A stretch of 49,171 nucleotides of DNA from Bacteroidota bacterium (GTDB lineage: Bacteria; Bacteroidota; Bacteroidia; Chitinophagales; LD1), in NCBI GenBank assembly GCA_018267365.1, contig JAFDYQ010000037.1, positions 1 to 49,171 on the forward strand. Direction: 5' to 3'. Shown piece by piece: positions 1 through 9,179 of this stretch. Position 1 is the first letter of the stretch. The number at the start of each line of letters is the position of its first letter. The notes beneath the pieces are model-generated. The model saw only the letters and a program-made list of their open reading frames with translations. It had not been told where the DNA came from and did not search any database. The position numbers were made by a program, and so were the translations under genes.

Positions 1-31
1 GCGAACGCAAGTTCGAGTCTTGCTCCCGCAA
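1..31 (+). tRNA. tRNA, 3' fragment (identity uncertain, possibly Leu)
   Basis: The T arm is intact: stem gcaag/cttgc at 7-11 and 19-23 around a ttcgagt loop. It is followed by the acceptor 3' strand tcccgca (24-30) and discriminator a31. The 5' part with the anticodon lies outside the window, so the amino acid cannot be read. The gcgaac just before the T stem could be the end of a long variable arm, which would suggest Leu or Ser. A terminator follows directly. Confidence 0.8.
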
Positions 32-38
32 CTAGATA

Positions 39-65
39 GAGGTTCGCATATGCGAACCTCTTTTG
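39..65 (+). terminator. Rho-independent terminator of the edge tRNA
   Basis: A perfect 22-nt palindrome at 39-60 (arms gaggttcgca and tgcgaacctc with a minimal loop) runs straight into ttttgtttta. Position and shape fit a transcription terminator for the tRNA at the left edge. Confidence 0.75.
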
Positions 66-148
66 TTTTATGTATAAAGTCTACCTACAGGGTTGTCTTG
101 CCTCATATGAAAATTATCTTATCTTCATCCCGATCAAGGACATAACGC

Positions 149-1609
149 GTGCTTTTCAATTCATTCGAGTTTTTTGTCTTCCTGCCTATAGTGTTTCTGC
201 TCTATTGGTTTGTATTCAATAGAAGTCTAAGGGGGCAGAACATCCTCATACTCGTAGCAAGCTATTTCTTTTATGGATGGTGGAGCTACAAGTTTATGGG
301 GCTGCTTATGCTCAGCACTCTTTTAGACTACCTATATGGTTTTGGAGTGGCTTCATCTGATAAGAAGCGAGCTAAGTTTTTCCTGTGGCTCAGTCTGATC
401 AATAATCTGGGCATACTCGGGGTATTTAAATATTACAACTTCTTTGCCCTCCAGTTTCAACACGCCTTTGGAGTAGTAGGTATCCACTTCGATCCGATGC
501 TACTGGATATTGCCTTGCCCATTGGCATATCATTCTACACCTTTCATGGCATGTCCTATGTCTTTGACATCTACAGAGGTCAGCAGAAGCCGGTCAGGGA
601 TTTTGTAGAGTATGCCGTCTTTGTAGCTTTCTTCCCCCTGCTGGTAGCGGGACCCATAGAGCGGGCACACCATCTGCTGCCTCAGGTCAGAAAGCAGCGC
701 CTCTTTGATTACAGACAGGCTGTAGAGGGATGCAGACTGATCCTATGGGGACTAATCAAAAAGGTAGTAATCGCAGACAGTCTCTCAGGCTTTGTCAATA
801 CTTCTTTTGATGGGTATGCACATCTATCTTCCTTCAGTCTCATCTTAAGCGCGATCGCCTTCAGCTTTCAGATCTACGGTGATTTTAGCGGCTATTCGGA
901 TATTGCATTGGGCACAGCCAAACTTTTTGGTTTTGAGCTACTGAGCAATTTTAAATTTCCTTACTTCTCCCGCGATATAGCCGAGTTTTGGAGGAGATGG
1001 CACATCTCTCTGTCTTCCTGGTTTCGGGATTACCTGTATATACCACTGGGGGGATCACGGTCTGGCAAGATGATGGCCGTACGTAACACGTTCATTATTT
1101 TTCTGGTCAGCGGCTTCTGGCATGGAGCCAATTGGAATTATATAGCATGGGGCTTCATACACGCCTGTGGATTTTTACCATTGCTGCTCCTGGATCGAAA
1201 CCGCACTCATGTGAATGATGTAGTCGCTTTTGACCGGGCTCTACCGACTGCCGGAGAGCTATGGAAGCTAATCACTACGTTTACCTTTGTGACATTTGCC
1301 TGGATCTTTTTCCGGGCACATAGTGTAGGCATAGCTGCCGGCTATATAGGCCGGATAGTAGTGAGCGCTATACATGATCCGGGTCAGTTCTTGCACATTC
1401 CCGAGGGGGCCTTTATCTTTTTGTACATTATCCCGCTACTGATAGGAGACTGGTGGCTACGGCGTGATGAGCGGTCACTACGTACGTTACCATTGGCGCA
1501 GCCGCTGCGGCTCGCTTTTTATGTCTTGCTCATGCAGCTCTGCCTGATGAAAGGGGTCGAGCATAAAATTCAGAATAAATCGCAAACCTTTATATACTTC
1601 CAGTTTTGA
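149..1609 (+). CDS. MBOAT family O-acyltransferase (AlgI/DltB-like)
   Basis: This is a polytopic membrane protein of 486 aa, the usual size for AlgI-type MBOAT enzymes that move acyl groups (often acetyl) across the inner membrane onto exopolysaccharide. Visible hallmarks are the hydrophobic N-terminus, the amphipathic FWRRWHISLSSWFRDYLYIP region around residue 290, and the FWHGANWNY segment carrying the invariant MBOAT histidine near residue 327. The start is GTG at 149, preceded by aagga at 136-140. The next gene overlaps its stop codon, so the two are translationally coupled. The substrate is unknown; no polysaccharide synthase lies next to it within the window. Confidence 0.93.
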   Translation: MLFNSFEFFVFLPIVFLLYWFVFNRSLRGQNILILVASYFFYGWWSYKFMGLLMLSTLLDYLYGFGVASSDKKRAKFFLWLSLINNLGILGVFKYYNFFALQFQHAFGVVGIHFDPMLLDIALPIGISFYTFHGMSYVFDIYRGQQKPVRDFVEYAVFVAFFPLLVAGPIERAHHLLPQVRKQRLFDYRQAVEGCRLILWGLIKKVVIADSLSGFVNTSFDGYAHLSSFSLILSAIAFSFQIYGDFSGYSDIALGTAKLFGFELLSNFKFPYFSRDIAEFWRRWHISLSSWFRDYLYIPLGGSRSGKMMAVRNTFIIFLVSGFWHGANWNYIAWGFIHACGFLPLLLLDRNRTHVNDVVAFDRALPTAGELWKLITTFTFVTFAWIFFRAHSVGIAAGYIGRIVVSAIHDPGQFLHIPEGAFIFLYIIPLLIGDWWLRRDERSLRTLPLAQPLRLAFYVLLMQLCLMKGVEHKIQNKSQTFIYFQF

Positions 1610-2523
1610 TGAAGCGGTTTCTGACATATGTGATCGGAATAGTAGCATGCTGGCTGGCGATCAATGCGGTAGCTCCCGTACTAGGGCTATACAAGCTTCA
1701 TAGAACCTATCCTCACATGCAGCAGCTCTCGCTGAAAATACTGCGCTCACCAGACAGCACGCCACCGCATACTGTAGTGGTAGGCTGCTCCAACCTGCAG
1801 CATAATATTGATATCCGCAAAATACAACGCACTCTGCCGGGGATAGACTTTATGTACTTCTCGGGCAGCCAAAACTCCACCTTCCTGCAATATATTTCTG
1901 ACGCGGGCATGCTGGACCGGTACCACACCATCGTATTCTATACGCCATACCAGATGTTTGAAAAAAACAACTTTCTATCTCAAAGCACCATACAGTATGA
2001 GAGCACTGCCAGCTATGACTATGTACTAAATATCATCCGTCACAACCCGATCTCATTTTTCTACAATTGGAATGCCTACTTTAATACTACCGACTCTATC
2101 CGTGCACATCAGGTATACATCCCCACCGCTACGTTTGATGAGTGCGTGATAGCACGAGACCATTTTGTAGACTCCTTACTCACTGATCGTACATCATTTG
2201 CCCTGTGCAATGAAAAATTTAATGCAGAACGGCATCGGGTGATCATCCCTGATTTCGGAGAGGAGGATATTGATTTTATCAATGCTATACCACACCGAGG
2301 CCAGTATATCCGTATCATTTTATCTCCTATACCCAATACGAAGGCAAACGTAGATAATCTGGCAAGACGCATGAGCGCTATCCGAAAACTACCCAATGTG
2401 CTTAATATGCCGCCGGTGCGTGATTCTACTCTCTTTTATGATCAATGGTACCATCTGAATAAGTGCGGGCGGGAGATGGAGACAGACAGTATGATCGTAC
2501 TGCTGCGCGAGGCAGGCCTGTGA
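1609..2523 (+). CDS. SGNH-like secreted or membrane-anchored partner of the MBOAT acyltransferase
   Basis: A 304-aa protein with one N-terminal signal or anchor segment (about residues 5-25). Two blocks resemble an SGNH hydrolase fold: VVVGCSNLQHN near residue 57, where Ser could be the nucleophile, and DQWYHLN near residue 279, matching a C-terminal D-x-x-H catalytic pair. MBOAT proteins are commonly paired with such proteins (DltB/DltD, AlgI/AlgJ), which complete acyl transfer in the periplasm. ATG 1609 overlaps the TGA of the MBOAT gene; an in-frame TTG at 1606 is a less likely start. The SGNH assignment comes from motif position and context and is less certain than the pairing itself. Confidence 0.72.
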   Translation: MKRFLTYVIGIVACWLAINAVAPVLGLYKLHRTYPHMQQLSLKILRSPDSTPPHTVVVGCSNLQHNIDIRKIQRTLPGIDFMYFSGSQNSTFLQYISDAGMLDRYHTIVFYTPYQMFEKNNFLSQSTIQYESTASYDYVLNIIRHNPISFFYNWNAYFNTTDSIRAHQVYIPTATFDECVIARDHFVDSLLTDRTSFALCNEKFNAERHRVIIPDFGEEDIDFINAIPHRGQYIRIILSPIPNTKANVDNLARRMSAIRKLPNVLNMPPVRDSTLFYDQWYHLNKCGREMETDSMIVLLREAGL

Positions 2524-2560
2524 GACATATTGTTGCTGTTCATTTAAACTTGTATCTGCA

Positions 2561-3895
2561 GTGAGACCAGAAAATGATACCGGATCCAATGTGAGCAGCG
2601 TGCGCTGGCGCATCTGTGCGCTACTCTTCCTGGCTACCACCATCTGCTATGTAGATAGGAATGTGCTGTCGTTTACCATGATAGACGACTACTTTCGCCG
2701 CGAGATGCTGGGGTTGCCTGCGGGTGCCGTGCTGACTGATGCCGATGTGGCGCGTTTCAAAGAGCTTATGGGCTATGTAGATGGCGCTTTCAAAGCTGCA
2801 TACGCTATTGGCTTTCTGATAGTGGGCTACTTCATAGACCGTATCGGTACCAAACGAGGCTTCTCCATCTCGCTGCTCATCTGGAGCATCGCCGGCGTGG
2901 CTACGAGTATCGTCAGTTCTGTGCGTGGACTGAGTATAGTGCGCTTTGTACTCGGCGTAGGCGAGTCTGGCAATTTCCCCTCGTCTGTCAAGGCAGTGGC
3001 CGAATGGTTCCCCAAGCGGGAGCGCTCACTGGCTGCGGGCATCTTCAATGCCGGAGCTAATGTCGGCATCATTCTCACGGCGCTGGCGGTGCCATTTATC
3101 ACATTGCATTATGGCTGGCGGACAGCTTTTGTAATGACAGGTGCGCTGGGCGTGGTAGTACTCACCTTATGGTATTGGATCTATCGGCTACCGGCTGAGC
3201 ATCCGTCTGTAAGCAGCGCCGAGCTTCAACACATCCAGAGCGATCACGATGCCGCTGATATGCGCCGTATCCCGTGGTCGCAGATGTTTCGCCACCGGCA
3301 GACATGGGCTTTCTGCGCGGGCAAGTTCTTTGCCGATCCCATCTGGTATTTCTACCTGACCTGGCTACCAGATTTCTTCAATAGCAATGAGTCGCTCGAT
3401 CACAAGCTGGACCTACAGCATATCGGCTTGCCCTTTCTCTTTATCTATGTAGTGAGCGATCTGGGCAGTGTCTTTTTCGGGTGGCTCTCCTCGCGCCTGA
3501 TACAGTCCGGCTGGTCGGTCAATAGGGCCCGCAAGCTGACCATGCTGATCTGTGCGCTCTGTGTCGTGCCGATCATCTTTGCTGCTTCTACGCATAGTAT
3601 CTATCTGGCCGTGGCCTTCATAGCCCTGGCTGCTGCGGCGCATCAGGGCTGGTCTGCCAATAACTACACACTGGCCAGTGATATGTTTCCCAAGCAGGCT
3701 GTCGGCTCTATGGTAGGCATAGGCAGCATGATGGGGGCGATCAGCGGGACTGTCTTTGCTGCCTCTACCGGTGTGATACGGGTGAAGTTTGGCTACCTGC
3801 CGTTATTCATCATAGCGGGTACTTCTTACCTGATAGGATTATTGTGTATACACCTGCTCGCTCCCAAGCTGGAGCCGGTGAAGCTGGACGACTAA
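2561..3895 (+). CDS. MFS transporter, hexuronate (ExuT/ACS)-like
   Basis: A 444-aa protein with about 12 membrane segments. Family marks are YVDRNVLSF in TM1, the MFS loop motif GYFIDRIGTKRGF (about residues 87-99), GVGESGNFPSSVKAVAEWFP (about 129-148), and GKFFADPIWYFYLTWLPDFF opening the second half. This set is typical of the anion:cation symporter branch that imports glucuronate and galacturonate. The start is GTG 2561, 37 bp after the preceding gene. The 3' end overlaps galU tail to tail: TAA here at 3893-3895 and the galU TAG on 3894-3892. A hexuronate carrier beside a glucuronokinase-like enzyme and galU suggests salvage of a uronic acid. The exact substrate is inferred. Confidence 0.85.
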   Translation: MRPENDTGSNVSSVRWRICALLFLATTICYVDRNVLSFTMIDDYFRREMLGLPAGAVLTDADVARFKELMGYVDGAFKAAYAIGFLIVGYFIDRIGTKRGFSISLLIWSIAGVATSIVSSVRGLSIVRFVLGVGESGNFPSSVKAVAEWFPKRERSLAAGIFNAGANVGIILTALAVPFITLHYGWRTAFVMTGALGVVVLTLWYWIYRLPAEHPSVSSAELQHIQSDHDAADMRRIPWSQMFRHRQTWAFCAGKFFADPIWYFYLTWLPDFFNSNESLDHKLDLQHIGLPFLFIYVVSDLGSVFFGWLSSRLIQSGWSVNRARKLTMLICALCVVPIIFAASTHSIYLAVAFIALAAAAHQGWSANNYTLASDMFPKQAVGSMVGIGSMMGAISGTVFAASTGVIRVKFGYLPLFIIAGTSYLIGLLCIHLLAPKLEPVKLDD

Positions 3896-4761
3896 CTCAG
3901 CGTGCGCAGCCACTCACGCAGCTCCGCACCGATGTCCTCACGCTGCAGTCCGAGTACGATATTGGTCTTGATAAAGTCGAGCTTATTGCCCACGTCATGA
4001 CGTACCCCGTCAAAGAGGCGACCATACATGGCGCGTTGCTCCATCAGGATCTTCATCGCATCTGTGAGCTGTATCTCGTCATTCACACCCGGTGGTGTCT
4101 GCCGCAGTGCATCAAAGATATCCGGAGTGAGTACGTACCTGCCCGCAAAGACCATATCCGATGGGATGTTGCCCTGCGGTGGTTTCTCTACCAGCCGCTG
4201 TGCTTTATAGAGTTTCTCAGAGACCTCTTCTCCCACAAATACGCCATACCTGTGCGCCACCGCCATTGGTACTTTCTGCAAAGCCACTACTGCGTCTTGC
4301 TTCAGCGCATAGTCTCTGGCCAGTGTACCGGTGAGCGGCGCTGCTGACTCTACTATCGTGTCTCCCAGCAGCAGCGCAAACGGCTGACCTGCTACAAACT
4401 CCTCCGCACACAGCACCGCATCGCCCAGGCCGCGCTGCTCTGCCTGATAGATGTAGGTGATGTTAGCCATACCGTGCAGGGCTTTGATCTGCTCCAATTC
4501 TACAGTCTTCTTCTTCTGCGTGAGCAGCTCCTCCAGGTGTTCATCTTTGGCAAAGTGCTCCTTCAGCACTTCTTTGCCCTCCGATATGATGATGAGGATA
4601 TCTGTTATGCCCGACTGCACGGCTTCTTCCACCACATATTGTATCACGGGTTTGTCTACTACCACAAGCATCTCCTTGGGCTGTGCCTTGGTGGCCGGTA
4701 GCAGACGGGTACCAAAGCCCGCTGCGGGTATGACTGCTTTCCTGACTGCTTGCTGCATCAT
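3892..4761 (-). CDS. galU: UTP--glucose-1-phosphate uridylyltransferase (UDP-sugar pyrophosphorylase)
   Basis: At 289 aa it has the full length of bacterial GalU. The N-terminal nucleotide-binding signature AAGFGTRLLPATKAQPKEML is present (about residues 13-32), followed by the RYGVF and LVEKPP substrate-site motifs. It makes UDP-glucose from UTP and glucose-1-phosphate in the cytoplasm. It is the second gene of an operon: ATG 4761 overlaps the TGA of the GHMP kinase, and a second in-frame ATG follows at 4758. Because the kinase resembles glucuronokinase, this copy could also or instead act on glucuronate-1-phosphate. That specificity cannot be read from sequence by eye. Confidence 0.93.
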   Translation of the reverse strand: MMQQAVRKAVIPAAGFGTRLLPATKAQPKEMLVVVDKPVIQYVVEEAVQSGITDILIIISEGKEVLKEHFAKDEHLEELLTQKKKTVELEQIKALHGMANITYIYQAEQRGLGDAVLCAEEFVAGQPFALLLGDTIVESAAPLTGTLARDYALKQDAVVALQKVPMAVAHRYGVFVGEEVSEKLYKAQRLVEKPPQGNIPSDMVFAGRYVLTPDIFDALRQTPPGVNDEIQLTDAMKILMEQRAMYGRLFDGVRHDVGNKLDFIKTNIVLGLQREDIGAELREWLRTLS

Positions 4762-5744
4762 GCTATATCAGGTATGAGCACCTCAGCGCCTATGCTATGC
4801 ATGGCAGCCTTCAGCGCGGTCAACATATTATCATCTGTATAAGTGCCAATGATAGCGCCACCGGAGCCGGTGAACTTGGCACTGGCACCTACGCTGCGTG
4901 CCTGCTCTACCATTTGCTTATTGCCTATGCTCACGGGTATCAGGCCTGCACGCAGGTCATAGTTGGCATTGATCAGGTCCGCTACATTTTTATCGCCGGC
5001 AGAGATGCGCCGCCAAAACTCGCTGGTGAGCTCTTTCCACTTCTCCATGGCATCGAGTACGGCCTTATCTCCGGCTGCATACCTGCGCGCCAGATCGTTG
5101 TGCGTCATCTCAGAGCCTTCTGACAGATTGGTGCGGTAGGCCAGGTAGATACCGGGCAGCAGGCCCTTGTCAAATGGTATATACTCGCCATAGCCGCGGC
5201 TGCCCATGAGCTTTTTGTCAAAGTCCATATACACCGGAGTGCCATACACCTGCGCCACACGGTCCTGCAGACCGGCGCCGATCTTGAGTTCGTCCTTCTC
5301 AGCAGAGAGTATGAGATTGGCCAGGACCGGATTTGGTATCTCTACTTTGTAGAACTGCATGAGTGCGCGCATGGCCGCAGTGACGATAGCGCTGGAGCCA
5401 GCCAGGCCCAGACGGCCGGGTATATCAGACTGATAGCTGATGCGGAAATTGGCTGAGGTGTCTGCACCCTGCTCTGCTGCATAGTGTGTGAAGACGCGGA
5501 TGGCGGCCTTGACCAGGCGGACACCACCATAGTAGCCATTGGCGGCTATCTCCTCAGAGAGGTCATGTATGCTGGAGAACTGCAACCGCTCCCTGCCACA
5601 TGGTACAATGTGCAGATGGTCTGAGGGCACGAGCTCTACCTGTGCCGAGAAGTCGCGAAAGACGAATGCTATGGTGCGGCCATAGTAGCCGTCAGAGGGG
5701 TTGCCTATGAGAGCAGCGCGCGGATATGCAGTAGTACGGATCAT
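4758..5744 (-). CDS. GHMP-family sugar kinase, glucuronokinase-like
   Basis: A 328-aa GHMP kinase. The N-terminus carries RAALIGNPSDGYYGRTIA, close to my recollection of the N-terminal signature of plant glucuronokinase. The ATP-binding motif is PGRLGLAGSSAIV (about residues 109-121), and the C-terminal Gly-rich motif is KFTGSGGAIIG (about 290-300). Family members phosphorylate small sugars or mevalonate at the anomeric or a nearby hydroxyl. Coupling to galU (ATGATG over TGA) places phosphorylation and nucleotidyl transfer in one transcript. Alternatives within the family are heptose or fucose kinases. Confidence is high for the fold and moderate for the substrate. Confidence 0.85.
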   Translation of the reverse strand: MIRTTAYPRAALIGNPSDGYYGRTIAFVFRDFSAQVELVPSDHLHIVPCGRERLQFSSIHDLSEEIAANGYYGGVRLVKAAIRVFTHYAAEQGADTSANFRISYQSDIPGRLGLAGSSAIVTAAMRALMQFYKVEIPNPVLANLILSAEKDELKIGAGLQDRVAQVYGTPVYMDFDKKLMGSRGYGEYIPFDKGLLPGIYLAYRTNLSEGSEMTHNDLARRYAAGDKAVLDAMEKWKELTSEFWRRISAGDKNVADLINANYDLRAGLIPVSIGNKQMVEQARSVGASAKFTGSGGAIIGTYTDDNMLTALKAAMHSIGAEVLIPDIA

Positions 5745-5800
5745 GAGTGCGATAGCGGCGGCAAACTTAGAGATTTAGCAGCAAATATGGAGCGGGCCTT

Positions 5801-5829
5801 TTGAGATGCCCGAAAAACCTGTACTTTTG
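5801..5829 (+). promoter_or_regulatory. Bacteroidota-type promoter for tRNA-Arg
   Basis: TTG at 5801-5803 (within TTTTG) is followed after 18 bp by TACTTTTG at 5822-5829, an exact match to the phylum's TAnnTTTG -7 element. The tRNA begins 37 bp further on. Confidence 0.7.
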
Positions 5830-5866
5830 CAACCCTCCGAGGATAGTCATAACCCTCTCCCGGTAT

Positions 5867-5938
5867 GGCCGCGTAGTACAATGGATAGTATGGAGGTTTC
5901 CGGAGCCTCAGATTTAGGTTCGATTCCTAACGCGGCTA
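5867..5938 (+). tRNA. tRNA-Arg (anticodon CCG)
   Basis: A complete 72-nt cloverleaf folds. The acceptor stem is ggccgcg/cgcggct (first pair G-U), the D stem gtac/gtat closes a loop containing TGGATAG-type bases, and the anticodon stem is gaggt/gcctc at 5893-5897 and 5905-5909. The anticodon loop ttccgga puts CCG at 5900-5902, and the T stem is ttagg/cctaa with loop ttcgatt. The discriminator is a5938; CCA is not encoded. It reads CGG codons. A promoter lies upstream and a strong terminator follows. Confidence 0.92.
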
Positions 5939-5944
5939 CTCAGA

Positions 5945-5968
5945 GCCTGGCAGTTGCCAGGCTTTTTT
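5945..5968 (+). terminator. Rho-independent terminator after tRNA-Arg
   Basis: An 8-bp perfect stem, gcctggca/tgccaggc, with a 2-nt loop is followed by six T residues (5963-5968). Confidence 0.85.
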
Positions 5969-6052
5969 ATGCCCTTTCGGAAAGGTTTCTGAATAACTTT
6001 TCATAGAAGTGCGGTATCCTTTGCCGTATTTTGGTGTCTTCATTTTTAGCCT

Positions 6053-8236
6053 ATGGCCACGATACAAGATGCCCTACAGGTACTTCAGCACAGGTTTGGA
6101 TATGACGCCTTCCGGCTGGAGCAGCAGCATGCTATAGAGCACATCCTGCGGGGTGGCGACTGCCTCGTACTGATGCCCACGGGCGGCGGCAAGTCGCTCT
6201 GCTACCAGATACCTTCGCTACTTTTTGATGGACTCACTATAGTGGTCTCTCCTCTCATCTCACTGATGAAAGACCAGGTAGATGCACTGCGGGCAAATGG
6301 CATCGCAGCTGCCTATCTCAATAGCTCTCTCAGCCTCGCGGAGCAGAACCGCGTGATGCGCGAAGCGGAGACCGGCAAACTCAAACTCCTTTATGTAGCT
6401 CCCGAGAGACTCATACAGCAGGGCGATGGCTTCCTGTCTTTCCTAAAAGAAATACACGTGTCCCTCTTTGCCATAGATGAGGCGCACTGTATATCGAGCT
6501 GGGGTCATGACTTCCGCCCCGAGTATATGCAGCTGGCGCGGCTCAAAGAGGTTTTCCCTCGGGTACCAGTGGTAGCTCTCACCGCCACAGCAGACAAGCT
6601 GGTGCGCAAGGACATACTCGAAAAGCTTTCGCTGAAAGCCCCTGCTGTCTTCCTGTCGAGTTTCAACAGGACCAATATCCGCTACGATGTAGAGCCGAAG
6701 AAGAACTTCTACCCGCGCCTCGTAGAGTACCTGCGTGACCGCCCGGACCAGAGCGGTATCATCTACTGCCTCTCGCGCAATGGCACCGAGATGCTGGCCA
6801 AGGACCTGGCAGAAGATGGCTTCAGCGCACGTGCCTATCATGCCGGTATGGATCGCCACCTGCGCGAAAAGACCCAGGAGCTTTTCATCAGAGATGAGGT
6901 CAAGATCGTGGTGGCCACCATCGCCTTCGGCATGGGTATAGACAAACCCAACGTGCGCTTCGTAGTGCACGCCGACCTGCCCAAGAACCTAGAAGGCTAC
7001 TATCAGGAGACCGGCCGGGCCGGGCGCGATGGGCTGAGCAGCGAGGCCATGCTGTACTTTAGCACGGCAGATGTGGTCAAGATGAAGAGCTTTGTGCTGA
7101 TAGCGGACAATCCTGAGCAGACCAAAGTCCTCACGCGCAAGCTGGACCAGATGGCCCGCTACGGACAGCTCACCACCTGCCGCCGCAAATATTTGTTGAA
7201 CTACTTTGATGAGCAGGCACCCGACTACTGCGGCAACTGTGACATCTGCCTCAGCAAGTATGACATGATAGACGGCACGGTGATCGCTCAGAAGGCCCTC
7301 TCTGCTGTCTCGCGCCTGGGGCAGAGTTTTGGCATCAACTATACCATAGACTTCCTCCGCGGCTCGCAGTCTGAGAAGATACGCGGTGTGCACAAAGAGC
7401 TGAAGACCTATGGCGTGGGCGCTGATATCTCCCGCGAGGACTGGCAGATGTATATGCGCGACCTCATAGCGCGCGGCTACCTGATGCAGACGGAGGATGA
7501 GTACCCCAAGCTACGCCTCACCGATAAGAGTGAAGACGTACTCAAAGGCCGCACCACGGTGCAACTGGTCAAGACAAAGACAATAGTACACACGCCGGCT
7601 GCGTCGAAAACCACTGCCGAGGCCAGCTATGAGCGCGACCTGTACGACCGCCTCAAGACCCTGCGCAAGACCATAGCCGATAGCAGCAATGTGCCGGCAT
7701 ACGTGATCCTCGGCGACTCCACCCTCGTAGAGATGGCCGCCTACCTGCCGCAGACACCCGATGAACTGCGCCGCATCAGTGGCTTTGGCGATGTGAAGCT
7801 GGAGCGGTATGGTGATCACTTCCTCGATGTGATCCGCAGCTATACCACAGAGCGGAAACTCAGCAGCCGCATCCACCACAAGCCGCAAAAGCGCGAACGC
7901 AAAGCCGGCAAACCCGTGAACCAACCCGACGGTGAAAAGAGGCGCACCAGCGATGTGACATACGAGCTATACCGGCAGGGCCTATCGCTCTCTGAGATCG
8001 CTTCACAGCGTGCCCTCTCACTCACTACTATAGAGACACACCTGGCCCAGCATGTCGAGAGCGGCGAACTGCGCGTAGAGGAGCTGGTGCCCGCACACAA
8101 GATCGACCTGCTGCTGCCCCTCATCGAGCAGCACGGCTACCTCTCCCTACGCAATATCAAAGATGCTGCGGGAGATGATATCAGCTATGGCGAGATACGT
8201 ATGGTAGTGAGTGCGGTGATAGGCGGACAGGTGTGA
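6053..8236 (+). CDS. recQ: ATP-dependent DNA helicase RecQ
   Basis: A 727-aa 3'-5' superfamily 2 helicase acting in recombination and fork repair. Walker A is MPTGGGKSLCYQ (residues 41-52) and the DEAH box is IDEAHCISSW (141-150). The second RecA domain ends in an arginine-finger motif, YYQETGRAGRDG. The zinc-binding RQC module has cysteines around residues 380-405 (CRRKYLLNYF to CGNCDIC). An HRDC domain follows at about 535-605. The C-terminus adds a helix-turn-helix-like segment (YELYRQGLSLSEIA, about 640-655) seen in the longer RecQ class. ATG 6053 begins right at the conserved N-terminal helix. It appears monocistronic. Confidence 0.96.
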   Translation: MATIQDALQVLQHRFGYDAFRLEQQHAIEHILRGGDCLVLMPTGGGKSLCYQIPSLLFDGLTIVVSPLISLMKDQVDALRANGIAAAYLNSSLSLAEQNRVMREAETGKLKLLYVAPERLIQQGDGFLSFLKEIHVSLFAIDEAHCISSWGHDFRPEYMQLARLKEVFPRVPVVALTATADKLVRKDILEKLSLKAPAVFLSSFNRTNIRYDVEPKKNFYPRLVEYLRDRPDQSGIIYCLSRNGTEMLAKDLAEDGFSARAYHAGMDRHLREKTQELFIRDEVKIVVATIAFGMGIDKPNVRFVVHADLPKNLEGYYQETGRAGRDGLSSEAMLYFSTADVVKMKSFVLIADNPEQTKVLTRKLDQMARYGQLTTCRRKYLLNYFDEQAPDYCGNCDICLSKYDMIDGTVIAQKALSAVSRLGQSFGINYTIDFLRGSQSEKIRGVHKELKTYGVGADISREDWQMYMRDLIARGYLMQTEDEYPKLRLTDKSEDVLKGRTTVQLVKTKTIVHTPAASKTTAEASYERDLYDRLKTLRKTIADSSNVPAYVILGDSTLVEMAAYLPQTPDELRRISGFGDVKLERYGDHFLDVIRSYTTERKLSSRIHHKPQKRERKAGKPVNQPDGEKRRTSDVTYELYRQGLSLSEIASQRALSLTTIETHLAQHVESGELRVEELVPAHKIDLLLPLIEQHGYLSLRNIKDAAGDDISYGEIRMVVSAVIGGQV

Positions 8237-8278
8237 TGCATAGAAATGTGACAAACATCAATGATGTGTTAAAAATAC

Positions 8279-9058
8279 CTATTCCTCTATATCTTCTTCT
8301 ATTTCTTCCTCTACTTCAGTGATAGTCCATGCACCACCTATATGTGTCCTATCTGCAGCGCGGCCATAATCCAAATGCCACAACTCGTTTAGTGTAGGAT
8401 CACCTTTTATCATCTGCTCCAGCGCTACTATACTTATATCCCCAGGCATCTGGTCACCTGTCAGAAACTGCCAGTCTCCGTCATGATCGTGTACTACTCT
8501 GAGAATAGGCTGACCGTGATCCAACCACTGTTTCGTCGTAAAAGTGTGCAGGTTCCTAGGTTCGTAAAACTTAAAGTCGACATTCCTGTCCAGTAGAGGC
8601 TGTCTGTATAAAAACTCCTTTTCAAACGACTCCTCCCATGGGAATTTATCATTCCGATCTGTCCAGATTAATTGCAACGCACTAAAGCTCCTTTCACCAT
8701 AGTAATTTAGCGCCCCGCCAAAGTAGTCCTTGATATTCCGATCATCTACTACGAGAAAGGCCATATGGCTATTTTTGAAAATATCAGCATAGGCAGCGCC
8801 AGGTGCAAACCGTTTTCCAGTTTTGATGATACTTGCTACATCATTGATGATGGCATGGCTCAGATCATGAGGTAGACCAAAACAGATCACCTCCGGATGC
8901 TGATAAGTTTCCCGAAGCCCGATACTATAGGCAAATGGTGGCAGATAGTCAGTACCGTTTACCATGACCACTTGCAATCCGTATATCCCAATATTCTTTT
9001 TCGTCTGCAGCAGCAGTTCGTTTTTCCCTATACAGTTGGGGTCACTGTGTTCCGTCAT
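8279..9058 (-). CDS. DUF4262 domain protein
   Basis: A 259-aa soluble protein with no signal peptide. The middle matches the DUF4262 pattern: a stretch like GLQVVMVNGTDYLPPFAYSI, then HPEVICFGLP and a histidine-rich turn. Members are widespread and their biochemical role is not established. The C-terminus ends in an acidic Glu-rich tail (EEEIEEDIEE). It is convergent with recQ across a 42-bp spacer and divergent from smpB. It seems to stand alone. Confidence 0.75.
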   Translation of the reverse strand: MTEHSDPNCIGKNELLLQTKKNIGIYGLQVVMVNGTDYLPPFAYSIGLRETYQHPEVICFGLPHDLSHAIINDVASIIKTGKRFAPGAAYADIFKNSHMAFLVVDDRNIKDYFGGALNYYGERSFSALQLIWTDRNDKFPWEESFEKEFLYRQPLLDRNVDFKFYEPRNLHTFTTKQWLDHGQPILRVVHDHDGDWQFLTGDQMPGDISIVALEQMIKGDPTLNELWHLDYGRAADRTHIGGAWTITEVEEEIEEDIEE

Positions 9059-9099
9059 TTCATCATCGATTTTGATAAAGATATTAAACGACTGATAAT

Positions 9100-9134
9100 C
9101 CTTTGCGTTCTTCGTGCACTTTGCGGTTCATTAT
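9100..9134 (-). repeat. Family A intergenic repeat (accgcaaag/acgcaaag type), reverse copy
   Basis: The bottom strand reads as an accgcaaag...acgcaaagg phrase. The same phrase occurs at 23599-23680, 25041-25120 and 26894-26950. It sits in the spacer just upstream of smpB. Confidence 0.6.
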
Positions 9135-9179
9135 TCAGTGAACCCTACGCAGCTTTTCACTACTTTCGCTGTCCGCTAT

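Noticed and set aside
1..31. Firm assignment of the edge tRNA to Leu
   Set aside because: The anticodon is outside the window; a possible long variable arm is only suggestive.
5806..6006. A 66-codon ORF around 5.9 kb
   Set aside because: It runs straight through tRNA-Arg and its terminator.
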